DNA from: a virus
Length of the DNA: 21,610 nucleotides
Strand: one strand, 5' to 3'
IMG/VR virus record: IMGVR_UViG_3300020555_000006
Coordinates: 1-21,610 of that record
This document shows, piece by piece, positions 13,597 to 19,810 of this stretch. The notes beneath the pieces are model-generated. The model made no database searches. It was not told the origin of the DNA and saw nothing but the letters and a program-made list of their open reading frames with translations. How positions within the stretch are numbered: position 1 is the first letter of the stretch; the number at the start of each line of letters is the position of its first letter. The position numbers were made by a program, and so were the translations under genes.

Positions 13597-14402
13597 TACT
13601 TCTTCTTAATACCAACCATGCGGCCAGTTGTCTTATCACGAGTTACTGTTGGCTGTCCTTTAGCAGGAACAGCTTTCTTAGCTGCTGCCTTCTTTGCAGG
13701 AGCAGCAGTAGGTGTAGGGTTTTTTAAAGAAACCATTCTTCCACCAGGTCCGCGTGTAACTGTTGGTTGTGGTCCTTTAGGAGTTGCAGGAGCTGCTGCT
13801 GGTGTAGAAGCACGGTTCCCTGGCATACCAACAAAAGATTTAGTTTGTCTTGGAGCAACTGTTGGTGTTGGGTTAGTTGCAGGACTTGGCGGTGTCTTTA
13901 AAGTAAAACTAGCGGATGCTTTGCCACTAGTAATGGACACAGGTGTTCCGCCTTCTCCTGCAGATGCAACGCGAGACAGCAAGTCTGTAGCGTGCTTATG
14001 TGCAACTCCAGCTTCACGTACGCGTAGGCTGGACTCTGTACGAAGCTTTCCTGTTGAAAGATGATGCTCAACAGCTGCCTTCTCTATGTCGTTGTTGTGT
14101 CCAAGAACAATCTTCTTTATCTCATGACGACGGCCCGCACCATCTTCTTTTAAACGTTGATTGTGCTCTTGAGCCGAAAGAGATGATGCTTGTTCATGAC
14201 CTTGCGCAGATAGTGCGGAAGCAATTCCACCTTGATGAGAAGCTAAGTCTTTTGCAAGTTCGTTACTGTGGTGAGCTGCTTCTAACCCCATCTGATGTGA
14301 CAACACCATTTGGCTTGTACCTGTTGCACGAGCAGACATATCGCTAAAGAATTTGCTTGGGCCAGATGTGCTCACTGGCTTGTTGTATCTGCTTAGGTCC
14401 AT
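13596..14402 (-). CDS. His/Ala-rich coiled-coil protein with basic tail
   Basis: A 268-residue protein. Residues about 28-150 are a helical, His-rich region (SHQMGLEAAHHSNELAKDLA; HEIKKIVLGHNNDIEKAAVE), probably coiled coil. The rest is Pro/Ala/Thr/Lys-rich and disordered. It contains two copies of a short unit, PTVTRGPGGRMVSLK and PTVTRDKTTGRMVGIK, separated by an AKKAAAKKA stretch reminiscent of histone H1-like or DNA-condensing tails. No signal peptide or membrane segment is present. It lies between the membrane-protein cluster and another basic small protein. A DNA-binding or virion internal role is possible; no function is recognised. Confidence 0.6.
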   Translation of the reverse strand: MDLSRYNKPVSTSGPSKFFSDMSARATGTSQMVLSHQMGLEAAHHSNELAKDLASHQGGIASALSAQGHEQASSLSAQEHNQRLKEDGAGRRHEIKKIVLGHNNDIEKAAVEHHLSTGKLRTESSLRVREAGVAHKHATDLLSRVASAGEGGTPVSITSGKASASFTLKTPPSPATNPTPTVAPRQTKSFVGMPGNRASTPAAAPATPKGPQPTVTRGPGGRMVSLKNPTPTAAPAKKAAAKKAVPAKGQPTVTRDKTTGRMVGIKKK

Positions 14403-14416
14403 GTGCTAATAGTCCC

Positions 14417-14776
14417 TTACTTTTGGTCTTCTGTTTTGTTATTCACTAAGCAATTTTCAATACCGATAAGTCGCTCACTCAGGTCATCAAAAGCGTCCAT
14501 TATCAACACTTGATTTTCGTATAACCTGTCTACACGGTCTTTTACAGTTGTGAAACCACCGTTTTGGCTTAATTCGCCATCCATGTTGTTAAGGCGTTCC
14601 ATCACACCTGGGACACGGTCACGACCTGGGGCTTCTTCTTCACCTTCCCAATCGCGCATGAACCGCTCTGCCCATTGAGCCCAACGTTTTACTCGTTTGT
14701 ATAGTGGACTCAAGAGCACCCCCACACTAATGAGAGCACCAGCGACAATACCTAAAGTCATAAAAGTGTTTGTCAC
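14417..14776 (-). CDS. Holin-like membrane protein, DUF2746 type
   Basis: A 119-residue protein starting with GTG at 14776, with GAGGAG eight bases upstream. Residues 6-28 are a single membrane helix (LGIVAGALISVGVLLSPLY). A cytosolic section follows with RWAQWAERFMRDWEGEEEAP, PGVMERLNNMDGELSQNGG and a heptad helix. This layout resembles DUF2746 proteins of actinobacteriophages, which are often found beside lysis genes and regarded as holin-like. It would sit in the host membrane and help time lysis. It is the third of three small membrane proteins in a row (15192 to 14417). Confidence 0.75.
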   Translation of the reverse strand: MTNTFMTLGIVAGALISVGVLLSPLYKRVKRWAQWAERFMRDWEGEEEAPGRDRVPGVMERLNNMDGELSQNGGFTTVKDRVDRLYENQVLIMDAFDDLSERLIGIENCLVNNKTEDQK

Positions 14777-14794
14777 TGGTGCTACTCCTCTAAA

Positions 14795-14986
14795 TTACTT
14801 TGAGCCGAAGCCGTATGATGGGTCTTTTGGGTTTACAAACTTTGCTGCTGGACCGAGAAGACCTGCAATGAAAGCGTTTACCAAAGTCTTTGGGTCTGAA
14901 ATTCCGCTCATATAGAGCGCAGCAACAGCAGCAATAGATGCACGAAGCCAAGTAGCTCCTGCAGCCTTAAGTGTATTGATATCCAT
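14795..14986 (-). CDS. Small membrane protein, holin candidate
   Basis: A 63-residue protein with AAGGAG four bases before the ATG. Residues about 12-48 contain two hydrophobic stretches (WLRASIAAVAALYMSG; LVNAFIAGLLGPAAKFV). The tail NPKDPSYGFGSK is typical of a widespread type of small phage membrane protein. The size and two-segment shape suit a class II holin or antiholin. It lies between two other small membrane proteins, but the endolysin is about 5.4 kb upstream rather than next to it. Holin activity is inferred. Confidence 0.7.
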   Translation of the reverse strand: MDINTLKAAGATWLRASIAAVAALYMSGISDPKTLVNAFIAGLLGPAAKFVNPKDPSYGFGSK

Positions 14987-14997
14987 GGTTCTCCTTA

Positions 14998-15028
14998 CTG
15001 AGTGCCCTACTCAGAGACAATAGTCTCT
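14998..15028 (-). other. Two adjoining small hairpins between membrane-protein genes
   Basis: CTGAGT (14998-15003) pairs with ACTCAG (15009-15014), and AGAGAC (15013-15018) pairs with GTCTCT (15023-15028). The two overlap by two bases, so only one can form fully at a time. They lie between the stop at 15028 and the next ribosome site. No U-run follows. They may modulate expression of the downstream membrane protein. Confidence 0.4.
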
Positions 15029-15192
15029 TATTCTTCGCGGTTACGCAGCGGATACGTGATAGCCCATGCAACTAATGTCGCAATAATTGCGTAACCAACA
15101 ATTGTTTTTGCAGAACCATCTAGAACTACCCAAGCAATAAACATGCCAAGTAATGTCCATAGTTGGTCAATCATGTCCTTTAGTACTTTCAT
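15028..15192 (-). CDS. Two-helix mini membrane protein, holin candidate
   Basis: A 54-residue protein, below common length cut-offs. Its ATG overlaps the TGA of the 846-residue exported protein (ATGA), so it is translationally coupled to that gene. Residues 11-25 (LWTLLGMFIAWVVLD) and 31-48 (IVGYAIIATLVAWAITYP) are two membrane segments joined by a short turn. The ends are charged (MKVLKDMIDQ; RNREE). It could be a holin, an antiholin or a partner of the exported protein. The coupling makes a link with that protein as likely as a lysis role. Confidence 0.7.
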   Translation of the reverse strand: MKVLKDMIDQLWTLLGMFIAWVVLDGSAKTIVGYAIIATLVAWAITYPLRNREE

Positions 15193-17729
15193 TGCTTGCG
15201 TCTCCTTACGCCTTTGCTATCACCTGATGGGCCTCCACCACCAGAACTTCCACCCCCACCAGAAGAGGAACTTCCAGTAGAGCCTGTTGCAGCAGCGGCT
15301 GCATTTATCGCAGCACCTGCAGCAACAACCGTTGCAACAACCGCTTCGGTTGCTTCTTCACGTTCTTCGTCTGACATATCTGCGCCAATACTTCCAAGAG
15401 CTGCTAAAGCTGCGCCTGGGTCTGACAGTGCTGTTGCTAATAGTTCTCCAGGATTTTCTAACAACTCAATTTGTGCAGCAACTTCAGCGGTGATTACAAC
15501 TGCATTACCGTTTTCGTCGGTACGCACATCAACTGGTGTTTCTGCAGGCAAGTCTTTGTATTCAATTCCTGCTTCTTGTATAGCAGATGCAGAAAGTGCT
15601 TCACCAGGAGCAACCGACTCTAGAAGTGCAGTTACAACAACCGTTTTTTGTTCTTCAGTTAGTTTACCTTCTTCGGCAGCCTTCTTCAGTGCTTCTTCTT
15701 CTGCTTTTTTAGCAGCTTCTTCTGCTGCAAGTTTTGCTGCTTCAGCTTTAGCATCTTCTTCAGCTTGTGCCTTTGCTTCAGCTTCTGCTGCTGCTTTGTC
15801 TGCTTCTGCTTTTGCAGCTTCTTCAGCTTTAGCTTTTGCTTCAGCTTCTGCTGCAAGACGGTCTGCTTCAGCTTTAGCTGCAGCTTCTTCAGCAGCAATT
15901 CGTTCTGCTTCTAAGCGTGCTTCTTCTTCAGCCTTTGCTTTTGCTTCTGCCTCTGCAGCAAGTCTGTCAGCTTCTGCTTTTGCAGCCGCTTCCTCTGCTG
16001 CTATACGGTCAGCCTCTGCTTTAGCTGCTGCTTCTTCAGCAGCAATTCTTTCTGCTTCAGCTTTTGCAGCAGCAGCTTCTGCAGCTAATCTGTCAGCTTC
16101 AGCTTTTTCTGCAGCGGCTTCGGCAGCTAACCTTTCAGCTTCCGCTTTTGCTGCTGCTTCAGCTGCTGCTGCATCTCGTGCTGCTTGTTCTGCTGCTGCT
16201 TTCTCCGCAGCAATACGTGCGGCTTCTGCTTCAGCTGCTAACTTCTCTGCTGCTTCTTTTTCAAGCCTTGCTTTCTCGGCTGCTGCAAGTGCTGCAAGTC
16301 TTTCTGCTTCTGCTTGAGCTGCCGCTTGCTCTGCTGCAATACGTGCAGCTTCTGCGGCCGCTGCTTGTGCAGCAGCGATTCGTGCGGCCTCTGCAGCGGC
16401 TGCTTGTTCAGCGGCAACTCGTGCTGCCTCTGCTTCTGCTGCAACTCGTGCGGCCTCTGCTGCTGCAGCTTGTTCTGCTGCAACTCTTGCAGCCTCTGCT
16501 GCCAATGCTGCTTGTCTTGCTGCTTCTGCAGCTGCAGCTTGCTCTGCAGCTATGCGGGCTGCTTCTGCTGCGGCTGCTTGTTCAGCTGCTATACGAGCCG
16601 CTTCTGCTGCTGCAGCTGCGGCTGCTTCTGCAGCAATACGAGCCATGTTAGGAACTAGCAATGACACTTCATTGGAACGACCAGAGTAAAGACGTTGAGT
16701 GTCGTTGTCCCCTCGGATAGAGAAGGTGTATGTAGAGTCTAAACCACCACTACCAGCAAACACTTCTTGTCCTATAGATACAGTTGTGTTTAACGCATTA
16801 GCATCTCCAACATTACCTGTTGCAATACCCCAACCTGCAGAAGTGCCGTTAGTAAAGAAGATTGCATAACGCTCTGGAGGTGTTCCTCCGCTTGGGGCAT
16901 TCCAAGTAAGAGTTACAGTGCCACCATCTATTGTTGCAATTAAGTTTGTTGGTGCGTTGACCACAGGTGCGACATAAGGAGGGATAGCTGCTAAAGCTGC
17001 TTGTGCATTAGCAAGTCGTTGTTGTGCTGCTTGCAAGACGGCTAATAAAGCAGGGTCTTTAATCATCGTTGGAGTTGTTGCACCAAACCATGCGGCAGGC
17101 GTTACTTGCCAGTTTCCAGACGGCTCTGTGACGTAAAGCGTTGAGCAAGCTCCGCCACCGTTCTCGTAGAACCAGGCGTCAATAGCATACGGAGTTCCTG
17201 CAGTTAGTTGAACCCCTGCACCCCAGGCACCGTTGCATCCTTTATCAACCCACTCATCAATTGCTACTTGACCGTTTACTGTCATGTAGAAACCGTCATC
17301 TGCAATATTCATGAACTGGTATTGACCAGTATTAGGGACGGTAATAGTTCCGTAATAGTGCACAGTTACATGGTCTGAGTTGCATCCAAGTACTGAACCG
17401 CTACCCCAGTTAGATGCAATCTGTGACACAGTCAATGTTGCACATAGGTTTGCTTCGTCAGGTGTTCGGCTCATTGTGTTGTTATAAACTTTTGCAGTTA
17501 AACCTGAAGCAGTAGTTGCAGTTGAAGTGTCAGGTATTAACAGGGTGTCATAGTTTGTTTGTGCAATACTCACAGCTGCTTGTGCAGCGTTGACTTCTTG
17601 AGTCGCTGCAGCAACTCGTGCGTTGTACTCTTCAAGAGTATTTGCGTATGCTGGTGTGACAAATACTGCGGGTAAAAGTGCCGCAGATATAAATACGAAT
17701 AGTGCTGCGAATTTTCGCAGTGCTTTCAT
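15189..17729 (-). CDS. Exported PA14/fibronectin III protein with long TolA-like coiled coil
   Basis: An 846-residue protein, the largest here. Residues 1-29 are a clear Sec signal peptide (KALRK, hydrophobic core, then TPAYA cleavage site), which is rare in phage late genes. Residues 30-65 are a short coiled coil. About 75-215 form a PA14-type beta domain (NIADDGFYMTVNGQVAIDEW). The protein's only four cysteines (96, 116, 165, 195) lie there, suited to two disulfides outside the cell. About 256-360 are a fibronectin III domain (GGTVTLTWNAPSGGTPPERY). Residues 362-685 are Ala/Glu/Lys repeats. About 700-800 form a helical domain, followed by an Ala-rich hydrophobic helix, a Gly/Ser linker and RRRK. 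PA14 often binds carbohydrate. Surface anchoring, exclusion or lysis roles are inference. Confidence 0.85.
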   Translation of the reverse strand: MKALRKFAALFVFISAALLPAVFVTPAYANTLEEYNARVAAATQEVNAAQAAVSIAQTNYDTLLIPDTSTATTASGLTAKVYNNTMSRTPDEANLCATLTVSQIASNWGSGSVLGCNSDHVTVHYYGTITVPNTGQYQFMNIADDGFYMTVNGQVAIDEWVDKGCNGAWGAGVQLTAGTPYAIDAWFYENGGGACSTLYVTEPSGNWQVTPAAWFGATTPTMIKDPALLAVLQAAQQRLANAQAALAAIPPYVAPVVNAPTNLIATIDGGTVTLTWNAPSGGTPPERYAIFFTNGTSAGWGIATGNVGDANALNTTVSIGQEVFAGSGGLDSTYTFSIRGDNDTQRLYSGRSNEVSLLVPNMARIAAEAAAAAAAEAARIAAEQAAAAEAARIAAEQAAAAEAARQAALAAEAARVAAEQAAAAEAARVAAEAEAARVAAEQAAAAEAARIAAAQAAAAEAARIAAEQAAAQAEAERLAALAAAEKARLEKEAAEKLAAEAEAARIAAEKAAAEQAARDAAAAEAAAKAEAERLAAEAAAEKAEADRLAAEAAAAKAEAERIAAEEAAAKAEADRIAAEEAAAKAEADRLAAEAEAKAKAEEEARLEAERIAAEEAAAKAEADRLAAEAEAKAKAEEAAKAEADKAAAEAEAKAQAEEDAKAEAAKLAAEEAAKKAEEEALKKAAEEGKLTEEQKTVVVTALLESVAPGEALSASAIQEAGIEYKDLPAETPVDVRTDENGNAVVITAEVAAQIELLENPGELLATALSDPGAALAALGSIGADMSDEEREEATEAVVATVVAAGAAINAAAAATGSTGSSSSGGGGSSGGGGPSGDSKGVRRRKQ
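15675..16646 (-). repeat. Ala/Glu-rich 13-14-residue coding repeats
   Basis: The repeat section of the exported protein covers about 325 residues. The N-terminal half uses a 13-residue unit (EAARIAAEQAAAA). The C-terminal half uses a 14-residue unit (KAEADRIAAEEAAA). The pattern resembles the TolA central helix. Base composition is strongly biased (runs of GCT/GCA codons), which makes long false open frames on the other strand. The region is prone to slippage and to misassembly. Confidence 0.9.
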
Positions 17730-17777
17730 TAACCCCTCAAAAGTTAATAAGACCCTCTGAGAGTATTAAAGCAGAAG

Positions 17778-17993
17778 TTACATTGGTTTTCTTAGCTTAT
17801 TAATAATTTGTTTTGAACCAACATCACCTGAAGCGTTAACAGACTCTCCCTGAACACCGCGTCCTCTACTTGCCCAAGCAAATATTGATGCACGTGTCTC
17901 AGATTTAAACCTTGACGGTGTAGAAACAAATCTTTGTTCAACACCTTTTCTGTTGTTAACTTTAAGTGGTCGTCGGTTTAGCTGAGGCTCCAT
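17778..17993 (-). CDS. Small basic hypothetical protein
   Basis: A 71-residue protein rich in Arg, Lys, Ser and Asn (QLNRRPLKVNNRKGVEQRFV; SIFAWASRGRGVQGESVNAS). It has no membrane segment and no recognised domain. Its ATG shares one base with the stop of the upstream gene, so translation is coupled. A 48-base gap with GAGGGG then leads to the exported PA14 protein. It may be a virion-associated small protein. Function is unknown. Confidence 0.5.
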   Translation of the reverse strand: MEPQLNRRPLKVNNRKGVEQRFVSTPSRFKSETRASIFAWASRGRGVQGESVNASGDVGSKQIINKLRKPM

Positions 17994-18289
17994 TAGTAAC
18001 TACCGCCATCTCCGTAACTTCCAGCAGATGTTCCGCCCATTCCACTATAGTCACTTGCTGATTGACCTGAAGAAGGTTCTAGATTACCTGGCGTATTAGT
18101 TCCTGAAGACTGTGTTTGTAAAACATTTCCAGCCATAAGTGAGCCAGTCATATATGGGTAGGAACCCCACCAGTAACCATTGCCAACAAATCCTCGTTCC
18201 CCTACAGGGCGAGCAAATCTTTGACGCTGTTGGTCTTCTGCGGTCTCAATTGCTCCGTCAAACTGATGACCTAAGTTTCTGTTGCTCAT
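17993..18289 (-). CDS. Gly/Ser/Tyr-rich hypothetical protein
   Basis: A 98-residue protein. The first 35 residues are charged (NLGHQFDGAIETAEDQQRQR). The rest is low-complexity with aromatic and Gly/Ser residues (GNGYWWGSYPYMTGSLMAGN; SDYSGMGGTSAGSYGDGGSY). Such tails are usually disordered and sticky. The ATG overlaps the TGA of the 49-residue gene upstream (ATGA). No domain is recognised. Its tail composition resembles that of the 94-residue fibre-cluster protein at 888-1172, but similarity of composition is not evidence of homology. Confidence 0.5.
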   Translation of the reverse strand: MSNRNLGHQFDGAIETAEDQQRQRFARPVGERGFVGNGYWWGSYPYMTGSLMAGNVLQTQSSGTNTPGNLEPSSGQSASDYSGMGGTSAGSYGDGGSY

Positions 18290-18435
18290 GATGTTTTATC
18301 CAAGTTCTCTTTGTTGTATGCACCTACGTCTTGCTTTACTGCTCCGTACATTCCTAGCCCATAAAACTGTTGACCAGAAAGTGGTTGCCACAACTTGTAA
18401 TAGTCAACCATTGTCAGTGGGTTATCTGTCGGCAT
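18286..18435 (-). CDS. 49-residue hypothetical protein
   Basis: A small gene that length filters miss. It reads MPTDNPLTMVDYYKLWQPLS, continues through GQQFYGLGMYGAVKQDVGAY and ends NKENLDKTS. It overlaps the 3' end of the DUF7455-like gene by 14 bases, and its TGA overlaps the next ATG (ATGA). The overlaps on both sides and the protein-like composition support it. The ribosome site (AAGG) is weak. Function is unknown. Confidence 0.55.
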   Translation of the reverse strand: MPTDNPLTMVDYYKLWQPLSGQQFYGLGMYGAVKQDVGAYNKENLDKTS

Positions 18436-18628
18436 AAATAAATAAACCTTCTGGGTCATGCACTTGAACTGACTGTTGAACTAAAGTGTACCCAGTTTCC
18501 CGTGCGTGATGTCCGCAAAAATAAAGCTCCCCAGTTAACAAGGTTGCACGAACCATTGCTCGTGCAGCACACTTGTCACAGCGGTCTAATGCTGTTAACT
18601 CGCGTTGTGCGTGGGCTGTGTCTATCAA
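18422..18628 (-). CDS. DUF7455-like zinc-binding protein
   Basis: A 68-residue protein starting with TTG at 18628, overlapping the TGA of the gene before it (TTGA). LTALDRCDKCAARAMVRATL followed by GELYFCGHHA is the pattern of DUF7455 proteins, which are small actinobacterial proteins with a C-x2-C...C-x-H-H metal site. Their function is not well established. A host-type family in the phage supports an actinobacterial host. It is one of five small zinc-binding proteins in the window. Confidence 0.8.
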   Translation of the reverse strand: MIDTAHAQRELTALDRCDKCAARAMVRATLLTGELYFCGHHARETGYTLVQQSVQVHDPEGLFIYADR

Positions 18629-18768
18629 TTGCTAAACCCTGGGCTTGGTGGCTTACTTGCAGTAGCTCCAGCAAAGTTATCTTGTGCAGCGTTTATCGCA
18701 AGAGGCTTTTCTCCTTCAAACTTTTTAGTTTGAGGCATTGCTCCTTTGAACTCTTCATTAGATAACAT
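18625..18768 (-). CDS. 47-residue hypothetical protein, possibly leaderless
   Basis: A small gene: MLSNEEFKGAMPQTKKFEGE, then KPLAINAAQDNFAGATASKP and PSPGFSN. It is the first leftward gene after the divergent promoter region, and its TGA overlaps the TTG start of the DUF7455-like gene. No Shine-Dalgarno is visible before the ATG at 18768. TAAACT lies exactly six bases upstream, the spacing of a leaderless actinobacterial mRNA. An inner ATG (residue 11) has GGAG only two bases away, which is too close. Function is unknown. Confidence 0.55.
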   Translation of the reverse strand: MLSNEEFKGAMPQTKKFEGEKPLAINAAQDNFAGATASKPPSPGFSN

Positions 18769-18816
18769 GGGTTTAGTTTACCCCTTTCCTAGAATAAGTA
18801 CGGGCATAATACGGAG
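18769..18816. promoter_or_regulatory. Divergent promoter region with mirror-image -10 boxes
   Basis: The 48 bases between two divergent small genes hold two -10-like boxes. Rightward, CATAAT at 18805-18810 is followed by six bases and ATG at 18817. Leftward, TAAACT (18780-18775) is followed by six bases and ATG at 18768. In both cases transcription would begin at or next to the start codon, as for leaderless actinobacterial mRNAs. No good -35 box is seen on either side, so an activator may be needed. This is pattern evidence only. Confidence 0.45.
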
Positions 18817-18933
18817 ATGGAGTCCAAAGAGTTCTTGGAACGTTATACTTGTGCTCTGTGTAGTAAACGATACGTAGTACCTGATTTAGCACGTATGTGC
18901 GAGAAAAAACACTTGGAGAACTCTGATGCCTAA
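18817..18933 (+). CDS. 38-residue zinc-finger miniprotein, rightward
   Basis: One of only two rightward genes. It encodes MESKEFLERYTCALCSKRYV followed by VPDLARMCEKKHLENSDA. C12, C15, C28 and H32 give a C-x2-C-x12-C-x3-H pattern, the spacing of a classical zinc finger with one His replaced by Cys. GGAG directly abuts the ATG, too close for a normal ribosome site, and CATAAT six bases upstream suggests a leaderless mRNA. Its last eight bases overlap the start of the FmdB-like gene. The Cys/His spacing and the coupling support a real gene. It could bind DNA, RNA or protein. Confidence 0.65.
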   Translation: MESKEFLERYTCALCSKRYVVPDLARMCEKKHLENSDA

Positions 18934-19102
18934 GTACGAATACGCCTGTATCCAGTGCGATTTAGATTACGAAAAAGAGCGTAGCATCCATGATGCAGAA
19001 CCTGAATACATCTGCAACAAGTGTGGCTACGCTCTTCAACGTGTCTTTAACTCTTTTGGCCTTCAGTTCAAAGGCTCAGGGTTTTATAAAACTGGTGGTT
19101 AG
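18926..19102 (+). CDS. FmdB-family zinc ribbon protein, rightward
   Basis: A 58-residue protein: MPKYEYACIQC, then EYICNKCGYALQRVFNSFGL and FKGSGFYKTGG. Two CxxC knuckles (C8/C11, C30/C33) and the 'QFKGSGFY.T' end are hallmarks of the FmdB family of putative regulatory zinc ribbons. GGAG lies seven bases before the ATG. It overlaps the preceding zinc-finger gene by eight bases, so the two form a rightward mini-operon. Its TAG overlaps, on the opposite strand, the TAA of the leftward membrane-protein gene (19099-19101), so the genes meet tail to tail with no terminator visible between them. FmdB-like proteins occur in phages and bacteria; their molecular role is not settled. Confidence 0.88.
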   Translation: MPKYEYACIQCDLDYEKERSIHDAEPEYICNKCGYALQRVFNSFGLQFKGSGFYKTGG

Positions 19103-19440
19103 TTAGAGTTCTCTTCTTTGGTCACAAGTCCACCAAACTTAGTTGCCTTGTCTGCTGCTTGACGTTCTTCAACTTCAACGTCTGCAACAGTTTTAGCGCC
19201 TTTATCAACAGTTGAAAATGCAGCGTTGATTTCATCAAGGCTAAGCTTTCCATCGTCCATAAATGCACGAGCTAACTTCTCAACAACTGCGGCGACCGCA
19301 GTCAGACCAGCAACTAGTACTGCTTGTGCTACTGGAATACCTGCAACGGCACCAGCTCCAATTACTGCAAGACCGCTTGCTGCAAACACCGCAACAATAC
19401 GCATCAATACATTCTTCAAGGTTGACATTAGATTCCTCAT
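19099..19440 (-). CDS. Small membrane protein with EF-hand-like loop, holin-like
   Basis: A 113-residue protein if it starts at 19440, where ATG overlaps the TGA of the coiled-coil gene (ATGA) and AGAGGAG lies eight bases upstream. An ATG at 19428 is a close alternative; an open frame to 19512 is less likely. Residues about 11-52 are hydrophobic with little charge (MRIVAVFAASGLAVIGAGAV; AQAVLVAGLTAVAAVVEKL), one or two membrane helices. FMDDGKLSLDEINAAF follows, a partial EF-hand-like loop lacking the first two acidic ligands. The tail is charged. It resembles holin-type small phage proteins and lies 0.99 kb after the endolysin. Confidence 0.7.
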   Translation of the reverse strand: MRNLMSTLKNVLMRIVAVFAASGLAVIGAGAVAGIPVAQAVLVAGLTAVAAVVEKLARAFMDDGKLSLDEINAAFSTVDKGAKTVADVEVEERQAADKATKFGGLVTKEENSN

Positions 19441-19793
19441 CCGTTTTTCTCCTCTGTTCCGTAGTTTATCGTAGTGACGGTATCGCTGTACTCTTCTAGT
19501 GCTTCTAGACATACTTTTTGCTCAGACATTAAGAAATCCTCAATCTCAGTACGACGAAGAGCAATCTGCGCCTCTGTTTGAGAAATTACCTCTTCAGAAA
19601 GTTCATCACGGTGCTCGGTATACTGCTCAACCATGTAGGTCAATACAGACTGCATAGTTGCTGCTTTTAATTGGGATTCTTCCCAACGCTTTTTAATTTC
19701 GTTTATTTTCTTCTCTTTAATAAAAGCATCTGCCTCTAGCTGCTTTTCAGCCCTCTTTAGTTGAGATTTTGATTGGTAGTGTGTTTGGTCCAT
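19437..19793 (-). CDS. Coiled-coil hypothetical protein
   Basis: A 118-residue, mostly helical protein. Residues 8-45 (KSQLKRAEKQLEADAFIKEK) and about 60-100 (EHRDELSEEVISQTEAQIAL) show heptad-like charge and hydrophobic spacing. There is no signal peptide and no membrane segment. Its stop overlaps the start of the membrane protein gene downstream, suggesting joint expression. It follows the HslV-like gene by 17 bases. A regulator of the holin-like protein, a scaffold-type helper or an adaptor for the peptidase are all possible; none is shown by the sequence. Confidence 0.6.
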   Translation of the reverse strand: MDQTHYQSKSQLKRAEKQLEADAFIKEKKINEIKKRWEESQLKAATMQSVLTYMVEQYTEHRDELSEEVISQTEAQIALRRTEIEDFLMSEQKVCLEALEEYSDTVTTINYGTEEKNG

Positions 19794-19810
19794 GCCCTCA
19801 CACTAGCAGA

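Noticed and set aside
13561-14064. Rightward open frame of 167 residues
   Set aside because: Antisense of the Lys/Ala/Pro-rich tail of the 268-residue protein, which itself fits the operon with start/stop overlaps.
15561-15581. LPAET in the exported protein as a sortase signal
   Set aside because: The motif is not LPxTG, lies about 115 residues before the C-terminus, and is not followed directly by a hydrophobic segment.
15196-16317. Long rightward open frame (373 residues, Ser/Ala-rich)
   Set aside because: It is the antisense of the Ala/Glu repeat region of the exported protein. GCN-rich repeats remove stop codons from the other strand. The product is low in complexity with no domain.
16064-16658. 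Leu/Gln-rich and Cys-rich rightward frames in the repeat region
   Set aside because: Frame-shifted readings of the same Ala codon repeats; homopolymer-like composition and no ribosome site.
19441-19512. N-terminal extension of the EF-hand-like membrane protein
   Set aside because: It overlaps the coiled-coil gene. The ATG at 19440 has AGAGGAG at good spacing and an ATGA overlap, so the extension is unlikely.
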